From Gigaspora margarita (Eukaryota > Glomeromycota > Glomeromycetes > Diversisporales > Gigasporaceae): DNA of 64,000 nucleotides. Every line of letters begins with the position of its first letter. Position 1 is the first letter of the stretch. The notes under the pieces are model-generated. The model saw only the letters and a program-made list of their open reading frames with translations. It did not search any database and was not told the DNA's origin. Shown in pieces: positions 23,591 to 35,502 of the stretch. The translations under genes and the position numbers were made by a program. The DNA lies in contig WTPW01001132.1 of NCBI GenBank assembly GCA_009809945.1, positions 106,819 to 170,818 of the forward strand. The letters run 5' to 3'.

Positions 23591-24241
23591 CAGTGGAATT
23601 CACCTAAAACTAACATATTTTATATATAGGCGCCAATTTTTTAGCTGCAGTGTAACCTAATTATCCAATAAAAATGCAGAAAAACTTAATACAATTTTAT
23701 AATTAATTAATAACATTTAAATTTTTGTTAATAAATTCAAATTTTGTTATGTTTTTTATATACATGTATAAACGCCAAAATTTTTGAAACATATGGGGGG
23801 AGGTCAATAGAAAACAGGCAAATATTTTCTAAGTAAAAGTTTTTTAAAATTAGATCAAAATATCTTAACAATTATCAAACCAAATCTAATAAAACTTTTT
23901 TTATTTTCAATTTATATAAAATTAAAATAAAAAATTTTTTATTAAATTTGATTTGATAATTGCTAAAATATTTCAATTCAAATTTTTAAAAAAAGTTATT
24001 AAAAACAATGCCTGTTTTCTATTGACTTCATCCCATATATAAATTAAATTAATATAATGGTTTAAAAATAAAAAAGATATTTAAAAAATTTTATTGATAG
24101 TTTAATAATTTAAACAATAAGCTATGAGCTATTAGTGAGCTATTAAATTATCAAAAAAATTTTTAAATATCTTTTGTTTTTAAAGAGTTATAACAATTTA
24201 AAGATTTTTATAATTAAAATGGCTTTAGGTAAATTCCATTG
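23591..24241. mobile_element. TA-flanked (Tc1/mariner-like) element, 651 bp
   Basis: CAGTGGAATTCACCTAAA at the left and the complement of CAATGGAATTTACCTAAA at the right are 18-bp inverted repeats flanked by TA on both sides (23589-23590, 24242-24243). It contains a separate palindromic insertion (23790-24039) and an inner hairpin at 24068-24178 (AAAGATATTTAAAAAATTTT and complement). No transposase. Confidence 0.75.
23790..24039. mobile_element. 250-bp palindromic MITE nested in a TA element
   Basis: ATATGGGGGGAGGTCAATAG at the left and CTATTGACTTCATCCCATAT at the right form the outer inverted repeat. It continues as 'aaaacaggca' against 'tgcctgtttt', and the arms pair again through 'ttatcaaaccaaatctaata'. 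It lies inside the 23591-24241 element. Confidence 0.75.
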
Positions 24242-24291
24242 TATATATTTTTTATAAATATAATATGAAAGGGTGAAACCCGCGACAACTA

Positions 24292-24412
24292 GGATGGCAT
24301 GTCACAATGTCCAATTGATTTTAATTTTTTTTGGATATATGTCCAATTTCAATTGGACATATGTCCAAAAAAATTTGAAATCAATTGGACATTGTGACAT
24401 GCCATGCCATCC
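24292..24412. repeat. 121-bp foldback hairpin
   Basis: GGATGGCATGTCACAATGTC and its complement ending at 24412 pair. The arms then continue through CAATTGATTT and TATATGTCCAATT to a centre near 24347. The only large mismatch is a duplicated GCCAT at the right end. The 66-codon frame over it is a by-product. Confidence 0.75.
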
Positions 24413-25650
24413 CTGCGTGACAAAGATAGTTACGTTGTTGATGCAGATCTTTAGTATGTACTATTTTAGATAGTGATCTGCATATCACTTTCGCGTGTTT
24501 CTCATATCCTGTCGTAATATAATTTTAAGAGTTTTTGTTTTGCTCCGGTGGTGATTGTCACCATTCATATGTAGGACCAATCAGATTTTAGGATCTCGTG
24601 TAACCAAAACAATAGCGAAGCTAATTTACTATAACGAACCTTTGGAACTAAGTAAAAGTTCTCAGCACAAAATTTTACGTACTTCTAACCCTAACCTAAC
24701 CTAATTCTAACTCTAAGTTTCAGTTCTTTAATAGTGCGGTGATAATCACCACCGGTGAGATTTAATAAAAGAGATCAAATAATTATGTTAAAAGCAAACA
24801 TGATAAATTGATTTTTATCAATTGACAAATTATCAGTTTTGATAGGATTAGCTTTAACAGTTTATAATATACTGTATAAAAATACTTAGTAACATTATAA
24901 TATATATTAGCATATAGACAACTTATATTACTGAATTTAATAAGTAAAATTATATAATTATTTTATATTATGTGGCTGTTATAACCTGGTTATGTATCGA
25001 CTGGAATAACATTAAGATGATAAACTCACTACTAATAAAATACTCAAACAGACATCTAAAAATTTTATAGATATATTATATTCTTATCAGAATATAATTA
25101 AAAATGTAAGAAATTTTTGTTAAGTTCCAAAAGTAAATTTTTTGAAATATAATTAATTTTTAGTGCTATAGCATATATAGTATCTTAAAATAATTCCAAA
25201 ATTTAATTATATTTTAATAAATAAATCTTTTACATTATACTATACTTTGAATAGTAATTCTATTTATCTCAAATTATTTGTTTTTTTCTTTTTTTTTTTT
25301 TGATATTACATTATCTCAGATTATTTGTACTTAAAATTTAAAAATAATACATGTAACTTTAATTTGATTTTCTTAATTTTTTAATCAATAAATATATAAT
25401 ATTAAATTATACCTTTAATAAATACGGTATATATTATACAAATCTATACTAAATATTTGATATAGAATCTTTTTGTTTGTTTTTCATATTTGTCATTAGC
25501 AATATTACAAAAATTTCTTACACAGAAATTCATGCTATTAAACTTATTATGAGTGATTAAGATTGCAGTAGATAATATGTTACCGGTAATATGTTTACAT
25601 TAATTTGCAGGTTTACAAAGCAAATTTATAAAATCAGTCTAGTATAGTGA
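24413..25650. other. AT-rich spacer, no gene recognised
   Basis: A short telomere-like run 'ctaaccctaacctaacct' is at 24687-24705. The remainder is very AT-rich with no coding signal. Confidence 0.5.
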
Positions 25651-25677
25651 TGGACTAGCATACCCTAGCGTTACCAC

Positions 25678-25738
25678 TAGGGTTGCTGGTGATGCACCAT
25701 AGTGCACCATAAAATTATACCTGCACCAGCAACCCCTA
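25678..25738. mobile_element. 61-bp hAT-type mini-element (middle level)
   Basis: TAGGGTTGCTGGTG and CACCAGCAACCCCTA are inverted ends. The left duplication gttaccac (25670-25677) matches the right one gtcaccac 7 of 8 once the later insertion at 25744-25866 is removed. It is one of the smallest elements here. Confidence 0.6.
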
Positions 25739-25743
25739 GTCAC

Positions 25744-25866
25744 CAGTGTTGTTATTTGGACATATAAACTGTCAGATTTGGACCAATTGGACTTAAGGCT
25801 AGGGCTAAATGGACTTAAGGCTAAAGGCTAAAAAAAGTATTGGACTTAAGGTTAGTAACAACACTG
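25744..25866. mobile_element. 123-bp hAT-type MITE (inner level)
   Basis: CAGTGTTGTTA and GTAACAACACTG are inverted ends. The perfect 8-bp duplication ctagtcac (25736-25743 and 25867-25874) includes the last three bases of the 25678-25738 element, so it landed on that element's edge. The inside is a short array of 'ggacttaaggctaa' units. Confidence 0.9.
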
Positions 25867-26165
25867 CTAGTCACCACCCTAAAAATTCGCTGTCTGGCCA
25901 AATTAAAACTCAAGTTCATGTGTAACATAAAATCAAACAAAAATACCCCAATCCCTAACCCTAACGCTGGTAACGAAATGTTTTTTTTTAGACTGGTGAT
26001 GCTAGGGTCTTAAGAGACTAGCACCCGCGATTTTGCGCGGCTTTTGCGAGATTATATCATACCTCGCGTGAGATAAACTATTCGATTTAGAAATCTTAGC
26101 ATACATTCTAAAATGAATTCTTATCATATGACACGTGGAATTTGCGCAAGATGAACGCCCATAGA

Positions 26166-26281
26166 TTTCCCACAAAAACATTAATAAATGAGTTTACCCC
26201 TAACGTGACTTCACCCTAATCTCACCCTAACCCTAAGGGGTTTCATTGGATAAAAATCACGGGGTAAAATTTTTGTGGGAG
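26166..26281. mobile_element. 116-bp TIR element with telomere-like core
   Basis: TTCCCACAAAAA-x-ATT at 26166 and AATTTTTGTGGGAG ending at 26281 are inverted repeats, followed inward by TTTACCCC and GGGGTAAA. The core (26210-26240) is CTCACCCTAACCCTAAGGGG. Confidence 0.6.
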
Positions 26282-26789
26282 AGTTACCACAGCTCGCAAG
26301 ATGTGCGAATGCATGCTAATTTTGTGTGTCGAAACATAAGGAAAAAATCTTCGTGACGCATTACTATGTTACATTGTTTATTTTCTAAACTATGACATGG
26401 CTTTAGATTTAACAATTTATCAAATACAGCAATCTTTACTATATCAGATATATACACGAATAAAATAAACCTAAATGGGAGAAAGATGGATGCCAAAAGT
26501 TGTATCATTTATTATAAATGTGTTTGACCGATAATTTTTATTCTCATTTAATTAATACGGATGAGATATAATTAAAAAGACATTTATATGGTAAATTTCC
26601 GTGAATTTAAGTCTTTAAAATCTATCTATTTTTTATTAGCAACTCTAACCTTAAATCCTAAAAAAAATTTATTTAGACGTGTCAATTTCAAATTAAAACA
26701 GAACACAATTTAATTTTCATCTGATTTCGATTTAATCTATGACTTTTTTGCATTTCATTACATTTATGGAATATACAGTATATACCGTA

Positions 26790-27064
26790 CGGCACTGACT
26801 ACAGTACCCCCTTGCTATAATACCCCAACAGAAAAGACCTGGGTACAATTCATGGGTTCATGATTCAGAAAATTGAAAAAGACCCGGATATTATTCTAGA
26901 TAGATATATATATACTTAGATTTAAAATCCTTGTTAAATAATATTGAAACTATGTAAGTAGCCCTTATTATAATACCCTCCCCCGTAATTAGTACCCGGG
27001 TGGGCACTATTCAAGAAATTTGATGGTTTATTGAAAAGTACCCGGGGTACTATAGTCAGTGCCG
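26790..27064. mobile_element. 275-bp TA-flanked TIR element
   Basis: CGGCACTGACTACAGTACCC and GGGTACTATAGTCAGTGCCG are inverted repeats with one mismatch. Both are flanked by TA, and the pairing extends to CGTACGGCAC including the TA. The interior has further ACCCGGG motifs. It is non-coding and fits a Tc1/mariner-like MITE. Confidence 0.8.
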
Positions 27065-27068
27065 TACG

Positions 27069-28900
27069 ATAATCAACTTAACATGAGATGGATCATGTAA
27101 TGATACTGAAACTTGAATAAGATATTGATTAATAAACTTTATGTTAGCAATTAAACGCGAATGAAATAAAATTAGAAGTTATTTACAATGATAACTATCT
27201 ATGAATTTAAATAGTTTATATTAACTCGCTTGGATTAATAAAAATATTTACATATACTCACTCATTTAAATGATAATATAAATGTTATTTCTACAAAAAA
27301 TTGCGTGGAAAATTTCTACTCTTTGGTAATATGCAATCATATGATATGAGAACTGATCCATTCTAAAATAATATACTAATCTCAATTCTATCGACTTCAA
27401 ATTATTAATTACGATATTATAATTTTATAATACATCGAAAAAAATTTTTAAGGCACAAATTATGAGTCAGGGGCATATAAAATAAACTTTTATGGCGTTA
27501 TTAATCAACCTAAGGATTTCCAAGCTGTCATTTTCCTTGACCAGTTTTTATATTGAATATTGAGATAATTAGGACTTGATCTGGCTAGTATATTTAACTA
27601 TATATTATAAGAACTGATTAATGAAATAAAGTGACCAAGTCAAATGTAAATCCAGAAATTATTTTGGTCTTACAGAATAATTTCTCAAATTAGGAATGCA
27701 CGCATAAAAGTTTCGTTCAGCATCACTTACGTTTAAAATAGACCCATAGTTACGAAAAATAAACCAATGGAATCCTAGTTCCTGAGACAACCTAGACATT
27801 TTCCGATAACCGAATCGATAAGTTACCGAGTCGGGAATCAATAATAATAAACTACTGATGTCGGTCGACTTATGATCCGCTGTTCCAGAATTTACGAAAA
27901 CGATTATAATATAGCGTTCATTCAACAATATTATTGACATTCGTATCAGTCTAGTGCATTTTAAGACTTATCATCATTACAGGGACGGAAGGCGGATATC
28001 GTCTAAATTTGAAAAAGTATGAAAAGTTCATCCATCTCACTCTCCTTTGCTTCAGCACAATTCTAATGCCCAGATGGATGTGAATTTAGACCAGATAATA
28101 TCAGATATCCGAGTTGAGTATACAAATCTAATTCCTTGACCAGTGCAGATCACAGATTATTTTTTACTTCCCGGTAGTTTGGATCCTAAAAAGTTTTACT
28201 ATATTTGGGGATCCGATGTCATATAATCTTCATGATCATAAAATTGTAGTGATAGTTTTTTTTATATATCAAAAATATAAATTAAAGGTCACACTATATC
28301 GAACCCTTCTTTGGACTAACCGAAATTAAATTCAAAATTAATAACTATTTATTAACTGTTCTCATGAATTCTAATTAAAAATTTATGATCATCGAATTAA
28401 TAATCAACCAGGGTAGCAGAATGTAATTTGAACATATAATCGTTGGTTTGTCACAAAAGTTGCGACAAGCTTTTTGCTTTCAATATGATTTGGAATTAGA
28501 CCAAATCCTAAATTAGGTATTAAATTGCCCATTCTGGTTTGCTGATGTACCAATAAGAGTGAGTCATGGTAATGCTTTGTAGTTGCTCAAAAGACACACA
28601 AATACCACGTTTGGAATAAAACAAAATATATTTTCATTTAAGAATTTTTGACATGCAAACATGCTTGCTTAGATATGCCAAAAGCTTTGAACATCAAAAA
28701 TGTGCAACATTCGATAAGTTATAGGTCCGGACCATATTCGGAAATCGGTACTCTATACATCCAGTAGGACTATGGTGTCGGAATTTCATGTGAACTTATT
28801 ACCCTCGTGTCATCTTGGAGTATATCCGAGAATCATTATATTATTTGATATCAACAATTCTGTAGTTAATTCCTAAATGATCGACACCATCTTAATAATT
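27069..28900. other. 1.8 kb upstream of the dehydrogenase, no gene recognised
   Basis: AT-rich sequence. The 93-codon minus frame at 27940-27659 has no motif and no support. The piece 27795-27855 shares 'ccgaatcgataagttaccgagtcg' wording with 41765-41790, an old dispersed repeat. Confidence 0.45.
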
Positions 28901-28903
28901 ATT

Positions 28904-28919
28904 ATATATATAAAAGGGG
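28904..28919 (+). promoter_or_regulatory. TATA-like box of the dehydrogenase gene
   Basis: TATATATATAAAAGGG lies 170-185 bp before the ATG at 29089, in the only such position upstream. It is a candidate core promoter. Confidence 0.4.
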
Positions 28920-28967
28920 AGGCATACCAAATTTTCTTTTCATTTGTCTTCATATGTTTTTTATTTT

Positions 28968-29082
28968 TATTTTTTAAGGAAAAAACAGAACACCATTCAC
29001 TCATTAAAATTAATATCGATATTATTTTTATTTTTTAAGGAAAAACAGAACCATTCACTCGTTAAATTAATATCGATATTAT
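28968..29082 (+). repeat. Tandem 58-bp duplication in the 5' leader
   Basis: A unit running from 'tatttttaaggaaaaa' through 'ccattcactc' to 'ttaatatcgatatt' occurs twice in direct order (about 28968-29025 and 29026-29082), with small indels. It lies immediately before the dehydrogenase start, so it probably lengthens the 5' UTR. Confidence 0.7.
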
Positions 29083-29088
29083 AATACA

Positions 29089-30120
29089 ATGATCGTTTTT
29101 TTAATGATATTGAGTTTCTTAAGTGTAGTCTATATTAATGAATCAATAGTGTTTTTTTGTTTTATTGTGGGATTCCCAATACTATATATCATCAATCTTT
29201 ATATGAAATTCATCTATCACCAATCTGCTCGGCAATGGAGCCCGAAAGAAAAGGTGGTTATAATTACGGGAGCATCAAGTGGAATTGGTGAATCTTTAGC
29301 TTACCAATTCTCCCGTCATGGTTGTATATTGGTTCTTTGTGCTCGCCGAGAAGCTTTACTTGCAGAAGTTAGCAAAAATTGTAAACTCCAAGGCGCTAAA
29401 GATGTCATCACTGTTAAAGTTGATGTTACCAAAGAATCAGAAATTACGACTTTAATACAACAGATTGAAAAAGAATATAATCGAATAGATTGTTTAATCC
29501 TAAATGCTGGAATTTCTATGGGTGAAAGATTAGACGAAATTAACGATTTTAATCTAATCAGAAAACTTATGGAGGTTAATTACTTCGGATCCACAAACTT
29601 TGTATATCAAGCCTTACCTTTATTGAAACGTTCTCCAAAATCAAGGATCGTTGTTGTTTCTTCAGCTGCTGGACTTGTGGGTGCACCACTCAGAACTGGT
29701 TATTCTGGTTCTAAATTTGCTCTTAGAGGATTTTTCACCGCCTTAGCTTGTGAGCTTTCCGACAATGATATTTATGTTACTATAGCTTACCCAGTAAGTT
29801 CTAACTGCTTACTCATTATTTTATAACCTACTGGCTTTTAAATAATATAATAATGCTTCCGTTTATTATAGGGCCCTGTGAGAACTCAAATAAACAAGGC
29901 ACGTCTTGGAAAAGATCCTCACGAACTAGATACTTCCGGTGGAATTACACCAGAAAAATGTGCTCAAATTATATACGAAGCAACACTAAATGGAGATATG
30001 GAAGTAATGTTTGAAACTCTCGGTAGAGCCGTTAGAATAATGGAGGGACCGTTTCTTTATCTTAACTATTGGCTTGTCAATAAAGTACAAAGAAGTCTTA
30101 ATAAGAATAAGAGAAAATAA
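29089..30120 (+). CDS. Membrane-anchored short-chain dehydrogenase/reductase (DHRS7-like)
   Basis: Exon 1 is 29089-29793 (235 codons) and exon 2 is 29872-30120. The 78-bp intron 29794-29871 has GTAAGT and TTATAG and joins ...TIAYP to GPVRTQ in phase 0. The 317-residue protein starts with a hydrophobic anchor (about 1-40). A classical SDR fold follows: cofactor loop TGASSGIG at 60-67, NAG at 139-141, structural N164, catalytic S192, Y205 and K209 (YSGSK), and the PG motif at 235-236. The order and spacing match DHRS7/DHRS7B-type enzymes, NAD(P)H-dependent oxidoreductases on ER or peroxisomal membranes. The substrate cannot be read from the sequence. All key residues are present, so it should be active. 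An AATAAA-like signal lies at about 30189. It has no gene neighbour. Confidence 0.92.
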
Positions 30121-30881
30121 TTTAATATGTAATTAATTCATTGTATGATTTACATCCATTAATGTATTGATAAGATCTCTAAGGTGCAAATAAAAAAAAA
30201 TTGATTATTTGATGACAAGAACAACCAATCAAAATTAAGAATTTGTTATAAGACGCATCAGGTGCTTCTTATCTCATTATTTCCTTTTGACGCAGAATCA
30301 TATTATATAGTTTTAAGGCTAGATTTAGATCTTGCCATTGCGAACAACTTAATGATTAAAGTAAATATACTTTGTAAAGAAAAAAAATTTATTTCTTGCG
30401 ACCCAGATCAACTCGATTAGCAAGATTCCGACCAAATAGATCACGGAATTGCTGATGTACAACAATATGTACTATAAATAAAATATTGCACGGAAAATGA
30501 CGATCTTGGTCAATTCTGAAATAAAAAGTTTTTTTTTACCCTTGGGATCTCTTCAATATCGTCTTAAAAATCTCAAACTCTTCAGAAACTATACCATTAT
30601 CTTCATAACCTCGATCCGGAGACAGACTGTTCTCATATATTCTGAAACTACTAAAAATTTGCAAGTATTTCTTTGGTTCGCCTTAAGAGTCATTCAATTC
30701 TTCGGAGGCTACGTCTCCGTCTTCGGCGTATACTTATTATATCTGATATAGAATAGATCGACGTAAAAATAGAAAAAACGTGTCCAAATCAACTCTGTAA
30801 TTAAAAGACCGGGAATACAATTTTACATGTAAGAACTGCCTTTTCTTTAACCATTATCGTTTACCTAATTACTATACTAAC
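30121..30881. other. 3' flank of the dehydrogenase, no gene recognised
   Basis: The plus frame at 30497-30751 has no motif and an AT-driven composition. Nothing else was seen. Confidence 0.5.
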
Positions 30882-30969
30882 TAGAGTTGTAAGTGAAACT
30901 TATTTTGAGTTACACCGTAATTTCAACTTGAGTTCATCAAATTTTTCACTAGTTTCACCTGCAACTCTA
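30882..30969. mobile_element. 88-bp hAT-type mini-MITE
   Basis: TAGAGTTGTAAGTGAAACT and AGTTTCACCTGCAACTCTA are inverted ends. The flanks atactaac (30874-30881) and gtactaac (30970-30977) match 7 of 8. Only about 50 bp lies between the arms. Confidence 0.85.
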
Positions 30970-30977
30970 GTACTAAC

Positions 30978-32090
30978 CTTGAACCTTTATAGTTTCCTTT
31001 TTTGGAACTTTAAAGCGGGGGAAGATCATATGGTAATCGACAAGTGAAAATAAACCTGAAGTAAAAATAAAAAATAACATAAAAATAAAAAATAAAATGC
31101 AAAAATATGAAAAATGGCAGTCACCTTGAAGCATAAAAAAAAAAAAATTTTTTTTTGAGGAGGCAATTCTACCTATTTGAACATTTCTATCTAACCAAAG
31201 ATGAGCTCTAACCCTAATATTAATGAAAGAACGTAATCTGCCGCTTTAAGGGCTCCCTTTTTTTTAATACTCTTTATTCATCCCAAAATTCTAGATCGTG
31301 AATAAACAATACATCTCTAACAAATTAGAAATATGCTAGCAAAATTGTTAATCCCGGCCGGGTTGATCACGATTCTGATAAATTTCGACCTAGAATTTTA
31401 TGCCGTATTTGAATCACAAGAAGTAATAAACAGTACTATATAATAAGCATAAGAATAGGTAACGTTAAAATTCATATTGCTTACATAAATTATTACATTG
31501 CCCATCCCAACAATTAATTGTTTGACCGAAATGTTTATCTTACCGACAATCATATTACAGCTAATGCATTTTTAGTTTTTTTTTTTTTTTTTTTAATAAT
31601 AAAACCTAATTTTAATCTAATAGTGAAATTTTTTAATAAAATTTATTAAAACTAACTTGTTAATTTGAACCAATTTTATAATACTAGCCTNNNNNNNTTT
31701 TTAGTTTTTTTTTTTTTTTTGTAAATAATAAATGTATATACATGTATATATAATAAGTAAATAATGCATATTAACAATCTCCCGCCTTTCACCTGACAAT
31801 TATTTCATTGACAATTCTTTCACAAATAACAGTGATCAATTTATCAATGCATAATATAGTGCATACAAAATTCTCTTTATGGCCTAGTTTTTCACTTCTA
31901 ATAGTTTACATCGCTCTTCACGATATGTATATATCGAACTCTAGCTATATAATAAAACAAAAAAGCTAAAAAATTCAGAGTAAATAAATAACACTGGACA
32001 TAATGAATTTATATAATAATAAAATTGTTATAATGTAATAAACATAACTAATGTCATGTGTGGGACTGTTATCTAGGACATATGAGTGGA
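30978..32090. other. Low-complexity spacer with a 7-N gap
   Basis: A/T runs at 31135-31155 and 31576-31594 and a gap of seven N at 31691-31697, next to a second copy of 'tttttagttttttt'. This looks like an assembly join over a homopolymer. No gene. Confidence 0.55.
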
Positions 32091-32097
32091 AAACCAG

Positions 32098-32221
32098 TAA
32101 GTAAAATCTATCGTTATCACCGGTGTCTGAAATTCGAACGTGCGGGTCCAAAAATCAAGCAATTTGATTGGATCCGCACATTCGAATTTAGACACCGGTG
32201 ATAATGTTAATTTTACTTACA
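32098..32221. repeat. 124-bp foldback hairpin
   Basis: GTAAGTAAAAT pairs with ATTTTACTTAC at the ends. Inward, TATCACCGGTGTCTGAAATT pairs with its near-complement, and CGAACGTGCGGGTCC with GGATCCGCACATTCG, leaving a loop of about 20 bases. The overlapping 84- and 61-codon plus frames are by-products. Confidence 0.75.
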
Positions 32222-32326
32222 GGTTGCCTCATATGGAAACTCAGAATTGTGTTCATCTCACCCAACGTGGTGGAAGTCACCCGAGTGTCTATAACGCAAC
32301 CCTGTTACCCGACCTACCCGGATCGC

Positions 32327-32553
32327 AGTGTACTTGCCGCCCAAATCCCAAATCCCAAACCTCAAATCCCAATCTCGGAATAAAATATCAATAATCTTTA
32401 TCTAAGCAAATTAAATATATTCTTATAGATAGTTATATATAATATATTTATAAAATATCAACACCATTTTTTTATTTAATTTTTTATAAATCCAGTAACA
32501 ATTGTTTTTTTTTGAGGTTTGGGATTTTGTACTGATTGGCGGCAAGTATACTA
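32327..32553. mobile_element. 227-bp TIR element
   Basis: AGTGTACTTGCCGCC at 32327 pairs with GGCGGCAAGTATACT ending at 32553, and further inward AAATCCCAAACCTCAAA pairs with TTTGAGGTTTGGGATTT. The left arm has a triplicated 'caaatccc' unit. No target duplication. Confidence 0.7.
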
Positions 32554-32752
32554 TTCAGAATTGTTATCTCATGTTTTACAATTTACAAATTATACCTTTA
32601 GACTTCTCGCCAGAGGTGTGATTAGGGTTGTAAATTTAGGTAATTTTTTATTTTTTTGATGTAAGTTAAATCAATCTACATGTAATTATGTAAGTTATAA
32701 AAAGTATATGAATTGTGTTTAAAATATTATTTTGTCTTAATACAGTCATACC

Positions 32753-33774
32753 TAGGGTTGAATCGGTCCTGAAAAGACCAATTAAAGACTGGTCTTTTGG
32801 ACCGGTTAATTTAGACTATTAAAATAAGCGGATTAAATATAGTATAGGTGACACCTACTCTAAATCAATTGATTATTTATTAAGGTGTCATCTATACTAT
32901 ATTTAATCCAAAATGAGCTTTTAAATAGTAAAAAAAAACTATAGATAAACTTTTAAATAATTAAAAAATCATGATTGCATGAATTTTATTTCGATAGCTA
33001 AAATTGATGATCACTCACATGAAAATATCAGATTAAGGGCCGGACCGAACTGGATCATAGACACGGACCCGTAAAATTTTGAATATGAAATTTTCACAAA
33101 ACATCTAAAATTTCAAGTATCAACTCATATTTTCTAAAATTTTTAAATTCTAGAGAACTTATATCTAAAATTGTCAAATTTAATTAAATTTTCCATATTA
33201 CATTATAATTTGTGATAGATTTGGAACTAGGTTTGATCGATTTTAACATAAGAAAAATAAAACCGGGCCCAAACTCTAGTTTGTGGTATGTATTTTATTT
33301 TTAATAAAAATTTTATAAATATATACATAATTTATTTAACTCCTCTTTTATACCAAATAGTTCTTGGCAATATTTGGTTGTTGAATTTTCTTGTGCAGCT
33401 TTACTGCTTATAATAACATTTTTCAAGACAATTAGTCAAATTTAAGTACTGAATTCTTGAAGGTGTGTATTTTAACAAAACAAAAGAATGTACTTGTAAA
33501 TTTTCTAAATTTAAATCATAATTTATCTAAATTTATTATATTTAAATCATAATTTATCTAAATTTATTATATTTAAATAATATTTATCTAAAATTTATTA
33601 AATTTAAATCAAAATTATCTAAAATTTATTAAATTTAAACTAATTTTGTCTAAATTTTTATTAGAAAAATTTTAAATTTTTAAAACATAAATTTTATGAT
33701 ACTTGATTATAGATATTATTGGGACTGGTCTTATTAGAGACCAAGATGGACTGGACTAAACTAATTCAATTCTA
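32753..33774. mobile_element. Old hAT-type element, 1,022 bp
   Basis: TAGGGTTGAATCGGTCC at the left and the complement of TAGAATTGAATTAGTTT at the right are decayed inverted ends. The flanks gtcatacc (32745-32752) and gttatatc (33775-33782) agree 6 of 8, both differences being C/T. The interior is eroded to AT and includes a tandem repeat of about 36 bp (33505-33660, 'tttaaatcataatttatct'). No frame survives. Confidence 0.65.
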
Positions 33775-34144
33775 GTTATATCTGTGTTATATAACTTATA
33801 CAGAAGAGTCACCAAAATTTTGCATTAAATATATAAATATATATATCAGAATACATTAAAATCATGGTTAGCTATATTGGAATTGACTAGAAAACTTTAC
33901 TTCTAAAGAAGTTATATATTTTTAAAAAACAATGATTTATTATTTGTAAAATATAAATTTTTACTTTTAAACTTTTATTTATTTTTAGATATCAGTTACT
34001 AAAAAAAGGATCTTCTTTAGTATAGGTGAGTATATAAATTATTATAGAATTATAATATATAAAACCATATATTTTAGATTAATTTAAATTACAACTATTA
34101 CCCTAATTCTAACTAATAAAAGAGCATCTATAAATAACATTATC

Positions 34145-35185
34145 AGTCAACCAATATGTCACATGAAAATTTTTTACATATAAAATTTATAAAAAAAATA
34201 TATAAAATTACTATAAGCTTTAAATTTATGATATTTTTTCCTCTACATATTAACTTAAAATTAAATTTTTAGTGAATATAGAGCAAGGGGTGAAAAAAAA
34301 ATTGAGCTTAAAAATCAGATTAAAATTTCACTGATTTTGTACAAAATGAAAATGTAACTTTGCCAAAAATAAATATCATTCGAGTTTAAAATAAGAAGCA
34401 TATGTAAAAACATGCTCTGAACAACTTTACTTAGGCGACAGAAGTAGATTACCTTGTAAGAAAAATGGGTTTCTAAGTACTAAAGTTAAAATTTATTGTA
34501 TTTCAATATAAAATCTTTTTTCTTATTAGGTAACCTACTTTGGGCTCTTAAGCAAAGTTGTTCAACATGTAATTTTACTCACGATTAAGGTCAAAACACA
34601 CTTTTTTAGACCTTTTACTAAGTGAAAATAGGGTTAAAGTTAGAAAAAAATTTTTTAAAAATTTTTTTAAAAAATTTTTTTTTTTCTAACTTTAACCCAT
34701 TTTTTACTTAGTAAAAGGTCTGAAAAAGTATGTTTTGACCTTAATCGCGAGTAAAATTACATGTTAAACAACTTTGTTTAAAAGCCCAAAGTAGGTTACC
34801 TAATAAGAAAAAAGATTTTATATTGAAATACAATAAATTTTAACTTTAGTACATAGAAAACCTATTTTTTTTACAAGGTAATCTACTTTTGTCGCCTAAG
34901 TAAAGTTGTTCAGAGCATGTTTTTACATATACTTCTTATTTTAAACTTGAATGATATTTATTTTTGGCAAAGTTACATTTTCGTTTTGTACAAAATCAGT
35001 GAAATTTTAATCTGATTTTTAAGCTCAATTTTTTTTTCACCCCTTGCTCTATATTCACTAAAAATTTAATTTTAAGTTAATATATAGAGGAAAAATATCA
35101 TAAATTTAAAGCTTATAGTAATTTTATATATTTTTTTTATATAACCAAAAACTCAGTCATAAATAGTGTAACAAATTGGTTGACT
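34145..35185. repeat. 1,041-bp almost perfect palindrome
   Basis: AGTCAACCAAT at 34145 and ATTGGTTGACT ending at 35185 are the outer ends. From there the arms pair base for base for about 500 bp each, with few mismatches, to an A/T centre at about 34665. Check points: 'ctctgaacaactttacttag' near 34416 against its complement near 34900; 'gacctttt-actaagtgaaaa' near 34610 against its complement near 34705. The arms have no open frame. It lies inside the old element 34121-35917, so it arrived later. Confidence 0.9.
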
Positions 35186-35193
35186 TCTACTAA

Positions 35194-35291
35194 AGGTACA
35201 AGTGAATTATCCCAATAATGTTATGGATTAAATAGCTAAAGCTTATATTATAACTATTTATAGCAATAATTAGGACAATTCATCTGCACCT
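35194..35291. mobile_element. 98-bp MITE
   Basis: AGGTACAAGTGAATTATCC and the complement of AGGTGCAGATGAATTGTCC are 19-bp inverted ends with four mismatches. It sits eight bases beyond the palindrome, inside the same host element. Confidence 0.7.
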
Positions 35292-35502
35292 CAACCCCTA
35301 TATAGTAGCTCTTGATTTCCTCCTCTAGCCTATATAAAAAAAATTAAAATCCTATATTTATATATATAATTTTACAAAAATTTGGATATATTGTGATATA
35401 GTATTCTATTTGGATGATTTTGATACTATTCAATTTGTTTTAATAAAACAAATCCAATGATATCAAAATTATTTTATACAAAAATCTATTGGTTATATAG
35501 TA

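Larger units (their letters stand above)
25661..26015. mobile_element. Outer hAT-type element of a three-level nest
   Basis: An identical 8-mer gactagca at 25653-25660 and 26016-26023 bounds the region. Just inside, CCCTAGCGTTACCA (25663) pairs with TGGTGATGCTAGGG (ending 26007). The left end seems to have lost about six bases relative to the right. It contains two further insertions (25678-25738 and 25744-25866) and a telomere-like CCCTAACCCTAACG at about 25955. Confidence 0.65.

Noticed and set aside
32140-32394. 84- and 61-codon plus frames
   Set aside because: They run through a foldback hairpin and the end of a TIR element, which explains their open state.
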